From Sva-07 sp963741755 (lineage in GTDB: Bacteria; Actinomycetota; Acidimicrobiia; Acidimicrobiales; Ilumatobacteraceae), in contig CAVUJG010000022.1 of NCBI GenBank assembly GCA_963741755.1, positions 1-64,000 of the forward strand: a DNA stretch of 64,000 nt, in the 5' to 3' direction. The notes beneath the pieces were generated by a model. That model was not told the DNA's origin, made no database searches, and saw nothing but the letters and a program-made list of their open reading frames with translations. Position numbers and translations under genes: made by a program. Positions 38,176 through 47,026 of this stretch are shown here, one piece after another. The first letter of the stretch is position 1, and each line of letters opens with the position of its first letter.

Positions 38176-38376
38176 ATGTCACGCACCAACATCGACATCG
38201 ATGACGACGTGTGCCGTCAGGTCATGGAACGCTTCAACCTCACGACCAAGCGCGATGCGGTGAATCTCGCGCTTCGACGGGTGGCCGGTGAGCCGCTCGG
38301 ACTCGATGAGGCACGCGCGCTTCGGGGGTCGGGATGGGACGGGGACCTCGATGAGATGCGCTCGAGCAGGGCGTGA
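38176..38376 (+). CDS. vapB: VapB-type antitoxin
   Basis: 66 residues starting MSRTNIDIDDDVCRQVM..., followed by NLTTKRDAVNLALRRV, the VapB antitoxin pattern of an N-terminal ribbon-helix-helix DNA-binding strand. The GTG of vapC overlaps its stop (GTGA). A direct repeat GTGTAT-5-GTGTAT at 38161-38177, overlapping the start, is a candidate autoregulatory site. Confidence 0.85.
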   Translation: MSRTNIDIDDDVCRQVMERFNLTTKRDAVNLALRRVAGEPLGLDEARALRGSGWDGDLDEMRSSRA

Positions 38377-38768
38377 TCGTCGTCGACACATCAGCCTGGG
38401 TCGAGTTCCTGCGCGACACGGGATCGCCCGTGTGCCAGGCGGTCGAGGGACTCCTCGACGGTGACCTCGCCATCTGCGATGCAATCTCGATGGAGGTACT
38501 CGCCGGCGCTCGCAGCGAGGCCCACCTCGGGCAACTTCGCGGACTGCTCGCTCGTGCCACGCTGCTCCCGACCACTTCCGCCGACTACGACGCCGCGGCC
38601 GCGCTGTACCGGACCTGCCGGACGCAGGGAGCGACAGTTCGCCGGATGATCGACTGTCTCATCGCTGCTGTCGCCGTCGCCGCCGATGCGGAGGTGCTCC
38701 ACGCCGACTCGGACTTCGACGAGTTGGCCGCCCATACCCCACTTCGAGTGCACGCTCTGTCGTTGTGA
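38373..38768 (+). CDS. vapC: VapC-type PIN-domain toxin
   Basis: 131 residues of a PIN-domain ribonuclease: VVDTSAWVEFL (first catalytic Asp), the EVLAGARSE Glu-containing loop, MIDCLIAAVAV and LHADSDFDEL (last catalytic Asp). VapC toxins cleave tRNA or rRNA when freed from VapB. GTG start overlaps the vapB stop. Confidence 0.88.
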   Translation: MIVVDTSAWVEFLRDTGSPVCQAVEGLLDGDLAICDAISMEVLAGARSEAHLGQLRGLLARATLLPTTSADYDAAAALYRTCRTQGATVRRMIDCLIAAVAVAADAEVLHADSDFDELAAHTPLRVHALSL

Positions 38769-38835
38769 ACGTCCGCGGCCAGCACCGACAAGAAGTCGCT
38801 CGGCTCGGGCGTCGAGCATCTGCGACACTCGCGTC

Positions 38836-39375
38836 GTGACCACGATCGATGATCAGGGGCGGCCCGAACCGCCCGTTGCATCCGGGGAGATCGAGACGCT
38901 GCTCGGTTTCCTCGACTTCCAGCGGGCGACGCTCGGCTGGCGGACAAGTGGCCTGGATCGACAGGGCCTCGCCGCGACGGTCGCGGCCTCGACGATGACG
39001 CTCGGCGGCCTGCTGAAGCACATGGCCTGGGTCGAGGACTACTGGTTCTCGTGCCGCCTCCACGGCCACGAACCGGGCTCGGCCTGGGCCGACGTCGACT
39101 GGGAGGCGGACCATGACTGGGAATGGCACTCGGCGGCCGACGACGAACCCGACGCGCTTCGTGCGCTGTGGGAGGACGCGTCGAACCGCTCGCGTTCACT
39201 CACCACAACCGCGCTCGACGTCGGTGGCCTCGACCAGCTCGCAGCGACGCCCTGGGCGAACGGGGAGTCACCGTCGCTGCGATGGATCGTGGTGCACATG
39301 ATCGAGGAGTACGCCCGCCACAACGGTCACGCCGATCTGCTGCGTGAGTCGGTCGACGGCCAGACCGGCGAGTAG
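38836..39375 (+). CDS. DinB-like / DUF664 family protein
   Basis: 179 residues with the DinB-like four-helix fold: ETLLGFLDFQRATLGWRTSGL, a metal-type His in GGLLKHMAWVEDYWF, and HMIEEYARHNGHADLLRE near the C-terminus supplying two more His, consistent with a three-His metal site. Members include thiol transferases (bacillithiol/mycothiol S-transferases), but the substrate is unknown. GTG start 68 bp after vapC. Confidence 0.8.
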   Translation: MTTIDDQGRPEPPVASGEIETLLGFLDFQRATLGWRTSGLDRQGLAATVAASTMTLGGLLKHMAWVEDYWFSCRLHGHEPGSAWADVDWEADHDWEWHSAADDEPDALRALWEDASNRSRSLTTTALDVGGLDQLAATPWANGESPSLRWIVVHMIEEYARHNGHADLLRESVDGQTGE

Positions 39376-39489
39376 CGGACGCGGCGGCTGCGCTGCGCCA
39401 CACGGTGCCCGGCCTGATGTGACGTCGGGTCAGTGGATGTCGGCGATCCGCGGAGAGTAGCGGAGCCGAGTTCGTGGCAGTCTGGGACG

Positions 39490-40515
39490 ATGCAACTCGG
39501 GATGATCGGCCTCGGCCGGATGGGCGCCAACATGGTGCGCCGGCTCCACCACGACGGACACGACTGCGTCGTGCATGACGTCGACGAGACAGCGATCGCC
39601 GGGCTCGAAGCCGAGCTCGGCGTGATCGGTGCTCGTTCGCTGAGCGAACTCGTCGCAGCGATGGAACCGCCCAGGGCGATCTGGATCATGGTGCCCGCCG
39701 CGTTCGTCGGCGCCACAGTCGATTCGCTGTCACCGCTGCTCGATGCGGGCGACACGATCATCGATGGCGGCAACTCGTGGTACCGCCACGACGTCGACCG
39801 GTCCGAGGCGCTCGCGCCTTCGGGGATCACCTATCTCGATGTCGGCACGAGCGGCGGCGTGTTCGGGCTCGAACGCGGCTACTGCCTGATGATCGGCGGC
39901 CAGACCGACGCCGTCGAACGGTTGACTCCGATCTTCGAAACGCTCGCTCCGGGCATCGGCACCGGCGCTCGCACTGCGGGTCGGGTCGATCCCGAAGCGC
40001 CCGAGGAGCACGGCTGGTTGCACTGCGGTCCCAGCGGCGCAGGGCACTTCGTGAAGATGGTGCACAACGGCATCGAGTACGGGCTGATGGCCGCCTACGC
40101 CGAGGGGCTCAACGTGCTGGCCAAGGCGAACATCGGCGCCGTCGACCACCCTGTCGACGCCGAGACCGCTCCGCTCGATGCGGCGCCCTACTACCGATAC
40201 GACATCGACCTCGCCAAGGTCACCGAGGTGTGGCGGCGCGGTTCGGTGATCAGCTCGTGGCTGCTCGACCTCACCGCCGAAGCATTCCACGCCGACCCGG
40301 AGCTGAGCTCGTACGCCGGCGTCGTGAGCGACTCCGGCGAGGGCCGATGGACAGTCAATGCTGCGATCGATGAAGGCGTGCCGGTGCCAGTGCTGTCAGC
40401 CGCCCTGTACCAACGTTTCTCCTCGCGCGGTCGATCCGACGTCGCCGACCAGGTGCTCTCGGCGATGCGGGCCGGCTTCGGCGGCCACATCGAACGCACG
40501 GACACGACCCGATGA
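39490..40515 (+). CDS. gnd: 6-phosphogluconate dehydrogenase, decarboxylating (YqeC-type)
   Basis: 341 residues. Begins MQLGMIGLGRMGANMVRRLH (Rossmann), continues IIDGGNSWYRHDV, YLDVGTSGGVFGLERGYCLMIGG and GPSGAGHFVKMVHNGIEYGLM, the catalytic Lys segment. The 340-residue length and GNSWYR motif mark the short Gnd class common in actinobacteria. It oxidises 6-phosphogluconate to ribulose 5-phosphate and is followed 30 bp later by zwf. The ATG at 39490 is preferred over frames further upstream. Confidence 0.92.
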   Translation: MQLGMIGLGRMGANMVRRLHHDGHDCVVHDVDETAIAGLEAELGVIGARSLSELVAAMEPPRAIWIMVPAAFVGATVDSLSPLLDAGDTIIDGGNSWYRHDVDRSEALAPSGITYLDVGTSGGVFGLERGYCLMIGGQTDAVERLTPIFETLAPGIGTGARTAGRVDPEAPEEHGWLHCGPSGAGHFVKMVHNGIEYGLMAAYAEGLNVLAKANIGAVDHPVDAETAPLDAAPYYRYDIDLAKVTEVWRRGSVISSWLLDLTAEAFHADPELSSYAGVVSDSGEGRWTVNAAIDEGVPVPVLSAALYQRFSSRGRSDVADQVLSAMRAGFGGHIERTDTTR

Positions 40516-40545
40516 AGGGCTTCGACCAATGAAGGGCTTCAACCG
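40512..40545 (+). repeat. 17-bp tandem duplication at the gnd stop
   Basis: ATGAAGGGCTTCGACCA (40512-40528) is immediately repeated as ATGAAGGGCTTCAACCG (40529-40545), ending exactly where the zwf ATG begins. The gnd stop lies within the first unit. It may be a remnant of a short insertion or slippage. Confidence 0.6.
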
Positions 40546-42006
40546 ATGAGCGACACCCACACGGATCCCACGATGGTCACGGGCCACGTCGACTCGAGTC
40601 GGATGCAGACCACGCAGCCCGACGCCGACGCGCTCGTGCTGTTCGGCGCGACCGGCGACCTCGCGGTACGCAAGCTGTTCCCGGCGCTCTACCGACTGGA
40701 ACGTTCCGGGGTCCTCCAAGTCCCGGTGATCGGCGTCGCCCGCAGCGACTGGACCGACGACGATTTCCGCCGCCACGCTCGCGAATCGATCGCCGAGCAC
40801 ATCGACGACCCCGATCCCGCCGTCGTCGACTCGCTGTGCGCTCGCCTCGACCTCGTGCAGGGCGACTACGCCGACGAGGCGACCTGGAACGAACTCCGAG
40901 CCACGCTCGACCGCCACAACTCACTGGTTGCCGTGTTCTACATGGCGATCCCGCCGAACATGTTCCCGATGGTCGCAACGAAGCTGGCATCGGTCGATCT
41001 GCACCAGCGGGGCCGGATCGTCGTCGAGAAGCCGTTCGGTCGCGACCTCCAGTCGGCGATCGAGTTGAACAAGACCCTCCACGAAGTGTTCTCGGAGGAT
41101 CACATCTTCCGCATCGATCACTACCTCGGCAAGGAAGCCGTCGAGGACCTCCTCGTGTTCCGCTTCGCCAACACGCTGCTCGAGCCGGTGTGGAATCGCA
41201 ACTACGTCCGCAGCGTGCAGGTGACGATGTCCGAGACGCTCGACGTCGAGGGTCGCGGCTCGTTCTACGAGGGCGTCGGCGCGATCCGCGACGTGCTCCA
41301 GAACCACGTGTTGCAGGTGGTGTCGCTGCTGGCGATGGAGCCGCCCGCGGGCGCCGACTCCGGGTTTCTGCAGGACGAGAAGGCCAAAGTGATCGCAGCG
41401 ATGCGCCCGATCGCACCCGACGCGCTGGTTCGTGGCCAGTACGTCGGCTACCGCGACGAGCCGGGCGTCGATCCGAACTCCAATGTCGAAACGTTCGCGG
41501 CGGTGCGACTCGAGATCGACTCGTGGCGATGGGCCGGCGTGCCCTGGTACATCCGCGTCGGCAAGGCACTGCCGCAGAACGCCACCGAGGCGGTCCTCGA
41601 GTTGCGCGAGCCGCCTCGGATGCTCTTCGACGAGTCGGGTGGTCCACCGCCGGGACGGAACCTGATCCGGTTGCGGCTCGGCAAGAACGATGGTGTCACG
41701 TTTGCCCTCCAGGCGAAGACGCCTGGTCCGGATCTCGACAGCCAGGAGGTCGACGTCGACGTCGACTTCGCCGCTGCGCTCGGGGAACGCCAGGACGCCT
41801 ACGAACGACTGCTGGGCGATGCGTTGATCGGTTCGCTGCGCCGATTCGCCCGCCAGGACATCGTCGAAGGAACGTGGCGCGTCGTGCAGCCCGCGCTCGA
41901 CCACCCCGGCGACGTCGTCCCCTACTTCCGCGGATCGTGGGGACCGGCCGACGCCGACGACATCCTGCTCAACGGCGACCACTGGTTCGAGCCCTCACCG
42001 GCGTGA
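40546..42006 (+). CDS. zwf: Glucose-6-phosphate 1-dehydrogenase
   Basis: 486 residues. NADP-binding LFGATGDLAVRKLFPALYRL, catalytic FRIDHYLGKEAVEDLLVFRF, and IVVEKPFGRDLQSA are the conserved G6PD blocks. It catalyses the first step of the oxidative pentose phosphate pathway and stands in the same transcription unit as gnd, giving NADPH. The first ATG gives about 25 extra N-terminal residues before the core, as is usual in actinobacterial Zwf. Confidence 0.95.
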   Translation: MSDTHTDPTMVTGHVDSSRMQTTQPDADALVLFGATGDLAVRKLFPALYRLERSGVLQVPVIGVARSDWTDDDFRRHARESIAEHIDDPDPAVVDSLCARLDLVQGDYADEATWNELRATLDRHNSLVAVFYMAIPPNMFPMVATKLASVDLHQRGRIVVEKPFGRDLQSAIELNKTLHEVFSEDHIFRIDHYLGKEAVEDLLVFRFANTLLEPVWNRNYVRSVQVTMSETLDVEGRGSFYEGVGAIRDVLQNHVLQVVSLLAMEPPAGADSGFLQDEKAKVIAAMRPIAPDALVRGQYVGYRDEPGVDPNSNVETFAAVRLEIDSWRWAGVPWYIRVGKALPQNATEAVLELREPPRMLFDESGGPPPGRNLIRLRLGKNDGVTFALQAKTPGPDLDSQEVDVDVDFAAALGERQDAYERLLGDALIGSLRRFARQDIVEGTWRVVQPALDHPGDVVPYFRGSWGPADADDILLNGDHWFEPSPA

Positions 42007-42013
42007 CCAAGCG

Positions 42014-42097
42014 GATTACATCAGGGGTCAGACCCGCGATGTAATCCAGCGCCGGCGAGGCATCGATTACATCGCGGGTCTGACCCCTGATGTAACA
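42014..42097. repeat. Family B inverted repeat, copy 2
   Basis: The arm 42014-42046 matches the right arm at 29188-29220 base for base. The arm 42065-42097 matches the left arm except at its last three positions. They are separated by 18 bp, compared with 1 bp at 29187. The element fills most of the gap between zwf and the DMT permease gene. Confidence 0.88.
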
Positions 42098-42110
42098 CTG
42101 CGGGCGCACC

Positions 42111-42998
42111 ATGTGGATTCCGATCACGCTTGCGGCAGCGACGTTCCAGGTCCTGCGGACGTCACGGCAACACCAGCTGCGGTCGGTGCTGTCGGTCAAC
42201 GGCGCGGGGTTCGTGCGGTACGCCTACGGATTCCCGCTCGCGGTGCTCGTCGCGGTGGTCACGTTCGGCGTGTTCGGCGAACCCGTTCCGGACATTCCGT
42301 GGCGGTTCTGGCCGATCATCGCCGGCGCGGGAATCGCTCAGATCCTCGGCACGCTGGCGCTCCTGCGGGCATTCGATCTGCGCGACTTCGCGATCGGCAC
42401 GGTCTATGCAAAGACGGAGGTGATCCTCGTCGCGGTCGTCGCTGCCGTTGCGCTCGGTGAACCGCTCGCCCCGCTCGGCTGGGTCTCTGCCTTCGTCTGC
42501 ATGGCCGGCGTTGCCTGGCTCGCTGCGCCGACCCGGCTGCTCGACATCCTCGGCAGCGCGCGCGACCCGGCGGCCCTGATGGGCGTCCTGGCCGCGGCCG
42601 GATTCGCTGTTGCGGCAGTCGGCATCCGTGGCGCGTCGACCTCGCTCGACGGCCCGACCTGGAACCGAGCGCTGCTGACGCTCACCGTGATGCTCGGGAT
42701 CCAAACCATCGTGAACGGCACGCAGCTCGGGCTGACCGATCGGGCAGAGCTCGGGCGCGTGGCCGGGTCCTGGCGGTTCGCGCTGCCGGTCGGGATCCTG
42801 AGCCTGTGCGGATCGATCGGATGGGCGGTCGCCGTGACCTTGACGAACGCCGCCAAGGTCCGCACGCTCGGTCAGGTCGAGATCGTGATCGCGTTCATGA
42901 TCTCCGCCTGGGTGCTCCACGAACGCCACCGGCGCGCCGAGTACCTCGCCAGTGGTCTCGTGCTCGTCGGCGTCGTGGGCGTCGTCGTGTTCGGCTGA
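42111..42998 (+). CDS. EamA/DMT-family permease
   Basis: 295 residues with about ten transmembrane helices in two EamA-like halves. Landmarks: AGAGIAQILGTLALLRAFDLRDFAIGTVYAKTEVI in the first half (a short form of the EamA motif) and SLCGSIGWAVAVTLTNAAKVRTLGQVEIVIAF in the second. DMT proteins export amino acids, metabolites or drugs; the substrate is not predictable. Confidence 0.8.
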   Translation: MWIPITLAAATFQVLRTSRQHQLRSVLSVNGAGFVRYAYGFPLAVLVAVVTFGVFGEPVPDIPWRFWPIIAGAGIAQILGTLALLRAFDLRDFAIGTVYAKTEVILVAVVAAVALGEPLAPLGWVSAFVCMAGVAWLAAPTRLLDILGSARDPAALMGVLAAAGFAVAAVGIRGASTSLDGPTWNRALLTLTVMLGIQTIVNGTQLGLTDRAELGRVAGSWRFALPVGILSLCGSIGWAVAVTLTNAAKVRTLGQVEIVIAFMISAWVLHERHRRAEYLASGLVLVGVVGVVVFG

Positions 42999-43030
42999 CC
43001 GACCCCGAGACCCCCGGGTACTGTTCCGTG

Positions 43031-44248
43031 ATGCGTGGACTTGTCGTACCCGAAGCCACCGAGGACTTCACCGCCGACCCGGTCGAGCTGTTCTTCGACC
43101 TGGCGTTCGTCTTCGCTTTCTCGCAGATCGTCGGGCTGCTGCTCTACGACCCGACGTGGAACACCGTCGGCGAAGCGACGTTGATCTTCCTGCTGCTGTG
43201 GCTGCCCTGGTCGCAGTTCGCATGGTCGGCGAATGCAGTACCCGGCAACTCGCGCACCGTCCGGCTGCTGTTCCTCGTGGCGACCGCCGCCAGCGTGCCG
43301 ATGGCCGCATCGGTGACGACGGCGTTCGATCAGAGCGGCGCACTCTTCGCGATCCCGTTGGCCATCATCTTTCTCACGGCGCTCGCGATGATGGTGATCG
43401 GCCTCGACAGCGACTCCGACGTCTACCGATCGAGCCTTCGCTACGGCGCTCCGAACCTCGTCGGGATGGCGATCATCGTCACCGGCGGTTTCCTCGAGGG
43501 CGACGCGCGCACGATTGCGTGGGTCCTCGGCATTGCGATCTTCGTCTACGCGACGATCCGAGCCGGCGGCAGCGAATGGATCCTGCGTGCCGGCCATTTC
43601 GCCGAACGACATGCGCTGATCATCATCGTTGCGCTGGGCGAGGTGATCGTCGCGCTCGGCAACTCGGTCGCCATTCCGTTGCGGGACAACGGCGGGTTCC
43701 CGGCCCGTTCCGTGGTCGCACTCGTCGCTGCCGGCGTGTTCGCCGGGCTGTTGTGGTGGGCGTACTTCGATCGGGTGCAACCGGCATTCGAGCACCGGAC
43801 GGAGGAGAGCCCACCTCTCGAGCGCGGCCAGTTCGCACGCGACGTCTACACCTACGCTCATGCCCCGATCGTGGCGGGCATCATCCTGGCTGCAGTGGCG
43901 ATGGAGGAGATGGCACTGCACCCCTCCGACCCCTTACCGGCCGCATTCCGTGCGATGGGTGCCGCCGGGCTCGTGCTCTACTTCGGCGGCGTCGGCATCG
44001 GGGTCTTCCGGGCGTTCGGCGCGTTCGCCCGGGAGCGATTCGTCGCCGTGATCGCGATCGGACTGCTGATGCTCCTGGGGTCCGACGTCGACGGCGTGAT
44101 CCTGCTGGTGAGCATCGACGCGATCCTGCTCGTCACGCTCGTTCTCGAGCACCTTCGGATCGAAGGCCCTCCCGGCCGCTCCGGAGACGCGTCAGTCCAC
44201 GACGACCGGGTCCACCACACTGGGATCGTCGACGACGCTGCGCAGTAG
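43031..44248 (+). CDS. LtrA-family membrane protein (low temperature requirement A)
   Basis: 405 residues. It starts with the diagnostic N-terminal stretch TADPVELFFDLAFVFAFSQI (ELFFDLxFVxA), followed by about ten helices and HFAERHALIIIVALGEVIVALG, the second LtrA signature. LtrA proteins have poorly defined roles in Listeria cold growth and other species. ATG 43031 chosen. Its last 57 bp overlap the 3' end of the convergent class II aldolase gene, so one of the two ends may be extended by error or by real overlap. Confidence 0.88.
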   Translation: MRGLVVPEATEDFTADPVELFFDLAFVFAFSQIVGLLLYDPTWNTVGEATLIFLLLWLPWSQFAWSANAVPGNSRTVRLLFLVATAASVPMAASVTTAFDQSGALFAIPLAIIFLTALAMMVIGLDSDSDVYRSSLRYGAPNLVGMAIIVTGGFLEGDARTIAWVLGIAIFVYATIRAGGSEWILRAGHFAERHALIIIVALGEVIVALGNSVAIPLRDNGGFPARSVVALVAAGVFAGLLWWAYFDRVQPAFEHRTEESPPLERGQFARDVYTYAHAPIVAGIILAAVAMEEMALHPSDPLPAAFRAMGAAGLVLYFGGVGIGVFRAFGAFARERFVAVIAIGLLMLLGSDVDGVILLVSIDAILLVTLVLEHLRIEGPPGRSGDASVHDDRVHHTGIVDDAAQ

Positions 44249-44986
44249 CCACTGGAACAGCCGCCAGCCGGTCGGCGCCGGGGCGAGCGTTGCCGCGGCA
44301 ACAGCGGCCGCCTCGTCGGAGATCGCCTTGCCGGCGGGCGCCTTGACGTGCACCTCGGCGACGCGTTCAGCCATCACGAACCAGCCGACCGCCTCTTCGA
44401 CCGAACCACCGACGGTGAGCAGGCCGTGGTTGCGCAGGATGCAGAGCTTGTTGTCGCCGAGCGAGGTCGCAATACGCTTGCCGCCGTCGTAGGACAGCAC
44501 CTCGACCTCCTCGTCGTCGAACAAGGCCTGGTCGAACACGAATGCACACGACTCTTGGCTGAGCGCGCGGAACCGCTCGACGTTCGCGGCCCACGGGGTA
44601 CCGAACTGAGTGTGCGTGTGCGCTGCGCTCACGGCGTCGGGTCGAGCCGCCAGCACGGGTGCGTGGATGTTGTAGCCGGCGGTGTTGACGGCGCCGGTCG
44701 GGTTGCCGTCGGTGTCGGTCACCCGGCCGTCGGGGCCGACGAGCACCAACTGATCGACGGTCGCCAGGTGAAACGGGACGCCCCAATCGAGCAACCAGAA
44801 GTGGTCGTTCAGGATCGGATCACGCGCGGAGACGTGGCCGTCGCCGAGCTGTCCCCAGCGCATCGCGCCGAAGATCCGGTAGCCGAGCGCACACATCCGC
44901 TTGCGGTGCACCCGTTCTGCCTCGGGCGTGCGCACGGCGTCGAACGGCTCGACGCCAGGGAAGGTCGGATACGGCGACTCGCTCAT
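44192..44986 (-). CDS. Class II aldolase / adducin family protein
   Basis: 264 residues. Landmarks: RWGQLGDGHVSARDP (GHVSxR phosphate-binding), PDAVSAAHTHTQFGTPWA (zinc His-x-His), LRNHGLLTVGGSVEEA with the third zinc His, and FVMAERVAEVHV. This is the fuculose-1-phosphate aldolase/adducin fold common in actinobacteria; substrate unknown. ATG at 44986 chosen (MSESPYPTFPGVE). Confidence 0.85.
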   Translation of the reverse strand: MSESPYPTFPGVEPFDAVRTPEAERVHRKRMCALGYRIFGAMRWGQLGDGHVSARDPILNDHFWLLDWGVPFHLATVDQLVLVGPDGRVTDTDGNPTGAVNTAGYNIHAPVLAARPDAVSAAHTHTQFGTPWAANVERFRALSQESCAFVFDQALFDDEEVEVLSYDGGKRIATSLGDNKLCILRNHGLLTVGGSVEEAVGWFVMAERVAEVHVKAPAGKAISDEAAAVAAATLAPAPTGWRLFQWLLRSVVDDPSVVDPVVVD

Positions 44987-45006
44987 CCCCCAAGCGTAAA
45001 CCCATC

Positions 45007-45080
45007 GCCACCAACCACGTTTGCGCTGCATTCCGGATGGGACGGTCCATCCGAATCCGCACGCAAACGTGGTTGGTGGC
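45007..45080. repeat. Family D palindromic element, copy 2
   Basis: Outer arms GCCACCAACCACGTTTGCG (45007-45025) and CGCAAACGTGGTTGGTGGC (45062-45080) pair perfectly over 19 bp. An inner CGGATGG/CCATCCG pair adds a second stem. It lies in the 130-bp gap between btuD (ends 45117) and the aldolase start. The remainder of the gap is G-rich. Confidence 0.85.
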
Positions 45081-45116
45081 GTGGTTGGCTGGGGCTCCCG
45101 GGGCGTGGCTCTGGTG

Positions 45117-45909
45117 TCAGGAGGGGGCGGGGAAGCCGCGGCGGGGGACGACGATCACGGCGCCGTCGGTCGGGTCGATGTCGACGGTGACACATACGTG
45201 GAACACCTCGCCGAGCCGCTCGGCCGTCAACACCTCGGCGGCCGAACCGTTCGCGACCACCACTCCTTCGTCGAGCAGCACCAAGCGGTCGGTGTAGGTC
45301 CCGGCGAGCGTCAGGTCGTGCATCGCCGACACGACCGTCAAGCCGCTGTGCTCGCGCAGTTCGGTGACCAACTCGAGCGCCTGCTGCTGGTGGCCGATGT
45401 CGAGCGCAGAAGTCGGTTCATCGAGCAGCAGCACGGGCGCCTCCTGCGCGAGCGCTCGCGCCAGCACGGCGCGTTGACGCTCACCGCCGCTCATCGATCC
45501 GAGCATGCGAGTGGCGAACGGTCCGAGGCGTAACCGGTCGATCACGTCGACGACCACCTCGCGATCATGGATCGACTCGGTGCCGAAGTAGCCGACGTAC
45601 GGCGTGCGTCCGAGCAAGCACGTAGTCGAACACGCACATGTCGTCGGGGATCAACGGATCCTGCGCAACATAGGCCACCTGCTGCGCACGGGCGGCGTCG
45701 GTGATCGGTGCCAAGGAGTCACCTCCGACGCGAACGTCCCCCTCGAAACGAACCAGCCCTGCGGCGGCGCGCAGCAACGACGACTTGCCGGCGCCGTTCG
45801 GGCCGATCACCCCGAGCCACTCCCCCGATTCGACCCGGTCGGTGAACTCGGTGACGACACGATTCTTTCCGTAGCTCACGCTGACGGCGTCGAACTCGAG
45901 CGCGCTCAC
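45117..45909 (-). CDS. btuD: Corrinoid/B12-type ABC transporter ATPase, frame-broken once
   Basis: About 264 codons. Walker A GPNGAGKSSLL, signature SGGERQRAVLARALA, Walker B PVLLLDEPTSAL, and AMHDLTLAGTYTDRLVLL are the FecE/BtuD pattern. One extra base near 45603 (CT-T-G) separates VFDYVL from LGRTPYVGYFG. The GTG overlaps the permease stop (GTGA). Assigned to cobalamin because the operon starts with a cobalamin riboswitch and faces cobO-cobT; by family alone it could also be for iron siderophores. Confidence 0.8.
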
Positions 45910-47015
45910 GTCATCCTCCGAGTACGCAGCAGGTAGATGAAGAACGGGGCGCCGATGAACGCTGTCACCACGCCGATCGGGGTCTCCGCCGGGCTCGACA
46001 GCATGCGGCCGGGAATGTCGGCGAGGATCAGGAACGAGGCGCCGAGCAGCATCGACAGCGGGATGAGCCTGCGGTAGCCGGCACCGGCCATCAACCGGAT
46101 GGCGTGCGGCACCACCAGCCCGACGAATCCGATCAGCCCGCTGACCGACACGACCGCCGCCGTGCCGAGCGTGGCCCCCACGACGATCACCAGTCGGGTT
46201 CGGCTGACCGACACCCCGAGCGCCGCCGCCTCCTCGTCGCCGACGCGGAACACGTCGAGATGGCGACGATGAAGCATCAGCACGATGCCGCTGATGGCCA
46301 CGTAGGGCACGATCAGGCGCACGTCGGACCACGTCGCGCCCGAGAGCCGACCGAGAATCCACTGGAACACCTCGCGCACCACATCCTGGTTGCGCTGCAG
46401 GATGAACGTCTGCACGGCCGTCACGAACGAGACGACGGCGACGCCCGCCAGCACGAGCGTCACGCCCGAACGGGCACTCGGGCCCGAGCCGTGGAACGAC
46501 GCCCCGACCAGGTAGGTCACCGCCACCGTTGCGAGCGACGCCAGGAACGCAGCCCCGACGACCGGGTCGACCGGCCACGATGCCGTGACACCACGTCCGG
46601 CGGTGAGCGCGATCGTGGCGCCGAGCCCGGCACCCGCGGCCGCACCGAGCAGGTAGGGGTCGACGAGCGGGTTGCGGAACACGCCCTGATAGCCGGCCCC
46701 GGCGACGGACAACATCCCGCCGACGAGCGCGGCGAGAATCACCCGCGGCATGCGGATGCGCCACACGATGTTCCATTCGGCGGTCGTCACGCCGGAGTCG
46801 ACCGAGATCAGCGGAAGGTGATCGAGCAGCGCCAGCGGAACCCGCCACCATTCCGGACCGGCCGGGCCAATCGACGCGCCGAGCACGATCGCCCCGAGCA
46901 GCACGGCGCCCGAGCCGAGGTACCAGCGAACGTCACTTCGACGCGCTGTCGCCAGTGTCGAGCGGACCGACGGGTCGACCCGAGCGCCTTCCGCATCGAG
47001 ACCGGCGACAGCCAC
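45906..47015 (-). CDS. btuC: BtuC/FecCD-family permease
   Basis: 369 residues with about ten helices. Landmarks: RMPRVILAALVGGMLSVAGAGYQGVFRNPLVDPYLLG and SVSRTRLVIVVGATLGTAAVVSVSGLIGFVGLVVPHAIR, the two FecCD signatures. The GTG at 47015 follows CGGAG with five spacer bases, just after the binding-protein stop at 47027. The channel of a corrinoid (or heme/siderophore) importer; regulation by the cobalamin riboswitch favours corrinoid. Confidence 0.85.
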   Translation of the reverse strand: MAVAGLDAEGARVDPSVRSTLATARRSDVRWYLGSGAVLLGAIVLGASIGPAGPEWWRVPLALLDHLPLISVDSGVTTAEWNIVWRIRMPRVILAALVGGMLSVAGAGYQGVFRNPLVDPYLLGAAAGAGLGATIALTAGRGVTASWPVDPVVGAAFLASLATVAVTYLVGASFHGSGPSARSGVTLVLAGVAVVSFVTAVQTFILQRNQDVVREVFQWILGRLSGATWSDVRLIVPYVAISGIVLMLHRRHLDVFRVGDEEAAALGVSVSRTRLVIVVGATLGTAAVVSVSGLIGFVGLVVPHAIRLMAGAGYRRLIPLSMLLGASFLILADIPGRMLSSPAETPIGVVTAFIGAPFFIYLLRTRRMT

Positions 47016-47026
47016 GTCGGCTCCGA

